Shown piece by piece: positions 62,277 through 64,000 of a stretch of DNA of 64,000 bases. Under the pieces are notes generated by a model. It saw only the letters and a list, made by a program, of their open reading frames with translations, had not been told where the DNA came from and did no database searches. The stretch comes from a bacterium (GTDB taxonomy: Bacteria; Bacillota; Clostridia; Christensenellales; CAG-138). The position numbers and the translations under genes were made by a program. The DNA is taken from positions 62,001 through 126,000 of the forward strand of contig JALFDW010000042.1 in assembly GCA_022778545.1 (NCBI GenBank), written 5' to 3'. Positions within the stretch are counted from its first letter, which is position 1. Each line of letters begins with the position of its first letter.

Positions 62277-63035
62277 TCAAATGCGCCATGAGAGCCAGTA
62301 ATAGACGATGGCGCAGGTCTCACGCAGATAGTTGTTCGGGCTGAGCCAGGCGATGTCGTCCGCGCCGAAGCCTTCCGCTGCAATGCCGAGCGAGCGCGCG
62401 ATGCGCTCCGAACGGAACACATGGAAGCGTGTCGTCACGAACACGAGCTTTGCGTCCGGGCCGATGGTTTCATCGATCAGCGCCTTGGAAAATCGGAAGT
62501 TTTCGAGCGTGCTCATGGATCTGTCTTCCAAAAGAATACGGTTTTCGGCAATGCCGTGCGCGGTGAGATAGCGGCGCATGGCTTCCGCTTCGGAGATGTG
62601 CTCACCCGCTCCTTGCCCGCCGGAGACGACAACACAGGCCTCTGGGTTCTGCTCCAGATAGGAAAGTGCCGCATCCAGCCTGCGCGCGAGCGTGAGCGAG
62701 ACACGCTCACCGCGCACGGCGCAGCCCAGTACGATTACGGCATCCGCCCTTGCGGGCGGCGTTGCGTGCCCTTCCCGGTAGATCAGGCCGGAGCATATGG
62801 CGACGAGCGCAAAAAAGCCTGCATAGGCCGCGATGAGAAGCCCCTTCACCCATGCGCCGAACGCCGTGGTATGGAAAAAGGCTGTAACGGGGCGGAAAAA
62901 CAGGCCGATCAGGAACAGCGGCAAGCCGATAATCAGCGGCAGAACCGTGCCGAAATTGAGGTTGGAATATGCGGAAACAACGAGCGTGTCCGCAATGCCG
63001 AGCACCCCAAGCAGGATCAGAAGCGTGCGCAGCAT
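62277..63035 (-). CDS. YdcF/DUF218 family membrane protein
   Basis: 252 residues. Three to four membrane helices in the first 85 residues, then the DUF218 domain (about 92-252) with AVIVLGCAVRGERVS, VVVSGGQGAGEHISEAEAM, LEDRSMSTLENF and TTRFHVFRSERIA. SanA/ElyC relatives act in envelope stress and lipid carrier metabolism. RBS GAGGAGGGCGC includes the end of the EamA gene. Operon with neighbours on the minus strand. Confidence 0.9.
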   Translation of the reverse strand: MLRTLLILLGVLGIADTLVVSAYSNLNFGTVLPLIIGLPLFLIGLFFRPVTAFFHTTAFGAWVKGLLIAAYAGFFALVAICSGLIYREGHATPPARADAVIVLGCAVRGERVSLTLARRLDAALSYLEQNPEACVVVSGGQGAGEHISEAEAMRRYLTAHGIAENRILLEDRSMSTLENFRFSKALIDETIGPDAKLVFVTTRFHVFRSERIARSLGIAAEGFGADDIAWLSPNNYLRETCAIVYYWLSWRI

Positions 63036-64000
63036 TTATGCGCCCTCCTCTTTTTCTCTGAGCGCTTCAAGCGTTTCCATATTCTCGAGCGGAACGGCGT
63101 TCTTCGGCATGTGATTCGCTCCGTAAACGCCGATGAGCACAAGCACGGTCGCCGCGCCTTGCGCGAAGGAGAACGGCTCGTTCAGGAACACCACGCCTGC
63201 GATCACGGAGATGACAGTTGTGAGCACAGCGAGCGAGGCGGAGCGCGTTGCGCCGATCACGGAGATGCCGTAATTGCACAGCACGAACGCGACTACGGAG
63301 CAGGCGACGGAAAGATAGAGCAGTGAGAACAGAAAATCGTAATTCACAAACGGAAGAACCGCAAATTCGCGCAGCGTTCCCGCGGAAGCATGCTCAATGA
63401 GCGCGCAGATGGTGAATACCACCGCGCCCGCAGCGGACATGATGAAAGTTTTTTCGGTGCTCGTGTAGGCGGCAGCCTTGCGGGAAAAGATCACGAACAT
63501 GCTGTCACTGAGCATCGCCACGACGAGCAGCAGGTAACCGAGCGGGTTCAGTGAGGCGGAAAGCCCCTTGATGAGCACGATGATGAGCACGCCGAGCACG
63601 GAGACCACGATGCTGACGACCTGCAGCCGCGTGGGCGGTTCTTTTAAGATCACGGCGCTCAGGATCAGCGTCACGATGGGGACGCAGGCCATCACAGTGC
63701 CGCTTTCGGAGGAGGTGGTCAGTGCGATGCCCCAGGTTTCACCGAGGTAATACAGAAGCGGCTGGAAAATGGCGATGAGCAGCAGCGGTTTGAGATCCTT
63801 GCCCCGCAGGTTCAGCTTGAACAGCCCGAGCAACGCGCAGAGGCACATGGCGAGGAACGCGAACACGAAGCGCCAGGAAAGCAGCGTGAATGCGGAAACG
63901 TTGTTAACGCTCTGCTTCACGAACATGAAGCTCAGCCCGAACAGGAGCGAAGCTGCGATGGAGGCAAGCATGCCTATGAATTGTTTTGAATTCTCTTTTT
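63036..64000 (-). CDS. EamA (DMT) family transporter, 5' end outside window
   Basis: About 321 codons are visible, ten transmembrane helices in two EamA repeats (first LLSWRFVFAFLAM near 30, second near 180). Drug/metabolite transporter superfamily; substrate unknown, often amino acids or nucleosides. The first ATG in view (63971) lacks a ribosome site, and the frame stays open as K-E-N-S-K-Q-F-I-G to the window edge, so the real start lies beyond 64000. TAA of this gene directly precedes the ydcF ATG. Confidence 0.85.
   Translation of the reverse strand, partial: KENSKQFIGMLASIAASLLFGLSFMFVKQSVNNVSAFTLLSWRFVFAFLAMCLCALLGLFKLNLRGKDLKPLLLIAIFQPLLYYLGETWGIALTTSSESGTVMACVPIVTLILSAVILKEPPTRLQVVSIVVSVLGVLIIVLIKGLSASLNPLGYLLLVVAMLSDSMFVIFSRKAAAYTSTEKTFIMSAAGAVVFTICALIEHASAGTLREFAVLPFVNYDFLFSLLYLSVACSVVAFVLCNYGISVIGATRSASLAVLTTVISVIAGVVFLNEPFSFAQGAATVLVLIGVYGANHMPKNAVPLENMETLEALREKEEGA

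Overview
The window is a chromosomal segment of a spore-forming, probably anaerobic member of the Clostridia (Bacillota). The evidence is the spoVAC-spoVAD-spoVAE germination channel operon, the SCIFF peptide with its radical SAM maturase, a T-box leader on hisS-aspS, HemZ, oxygen-sensitive radical SAM enzymes, an IscR/IscS/IscU set, and the clostridial order yajC, membrane protein, scfA, scfB, recJ, apt, rel, dtd, MBL hydrolase, hemZ, hisS, aspS. The DNA looks GC-rich, codons favour G/C, and most sigma-A promoters seen have 17 bp spacers. I cannot name a species. No tRNA, rRNA, CRISPR array, phage or insertion sequence was found.

Region by region. 1-2.3 kb: a truncated minus-strand gene behind a Fur-type operator, a DUF436 protein, a structured RNA resembling the raiA motif ahead of a zinc-ribbon gene, and a VanX-like dipeptidase. 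2.4-5.9 kb: PepV and an Ala-Glu epimerase, which with the VanX homologue form a peptidoglycan dipeptide catabolism set, then an XRE regulator with a long Gly/Ala-rich repeat. 6-13 kb: PhzF-like isomerase, fused FeoA-FeoB with a Cys-rich partner, ribosome hibernation factor, an AbrB-ABC exporter operon and SfsA. 13-24 kb: Na/Pi transporter (minus), then pth-mfd, a PrsA-like lipoprotein foldase, rqcP-ispDF, a DUF2156 protein and an Eis-like acetyltransferase. 24-39 kb: the yajC to aspS block with the SCIFF locus, stringent response, tRNA quality control and T-box aminoacyl-tRNA synthetase operon. It is interrupted by an inserted minus-strand lipoprotein gene flanked by a 28 bp direct repeat.

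39-49 kb: VTT membrane protein, RseC-thioredoxin pair, a zinc-ribbon membrane protein, proS, glyA, an AT-richer minus-strand pair (TraX-like and a secreted protein), then iscR-iscS-iscU. 49-57 kb: pnp-ylxY-ymxG, an HlyD-like adaptor, yggS, sepF and a fusion of a DivIVA membrane-curvature domain to a GNAT acetyltransferase, followed by another GNAT gene. 57-64 kb: spoVA operon with two small leading genes, a DUF2087 regulator, an APH(3')-type kinase and a minus-strand operon of an EamA transporter (cut by the window edge), YdcF and an SPL-like radical SAM protein.

The most unusual items are the DivIVA-GNAT fusion with a well-placed internal ribosome binding site, the repeat-flanked lipoprotein insertion, the structured RNA at 938-1143, a 3'-UTR element present in two copies, and two undescribed small genes at the head of the spoVA operon. 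All functional names are inferred by reading motifs by eye; no database search was run.
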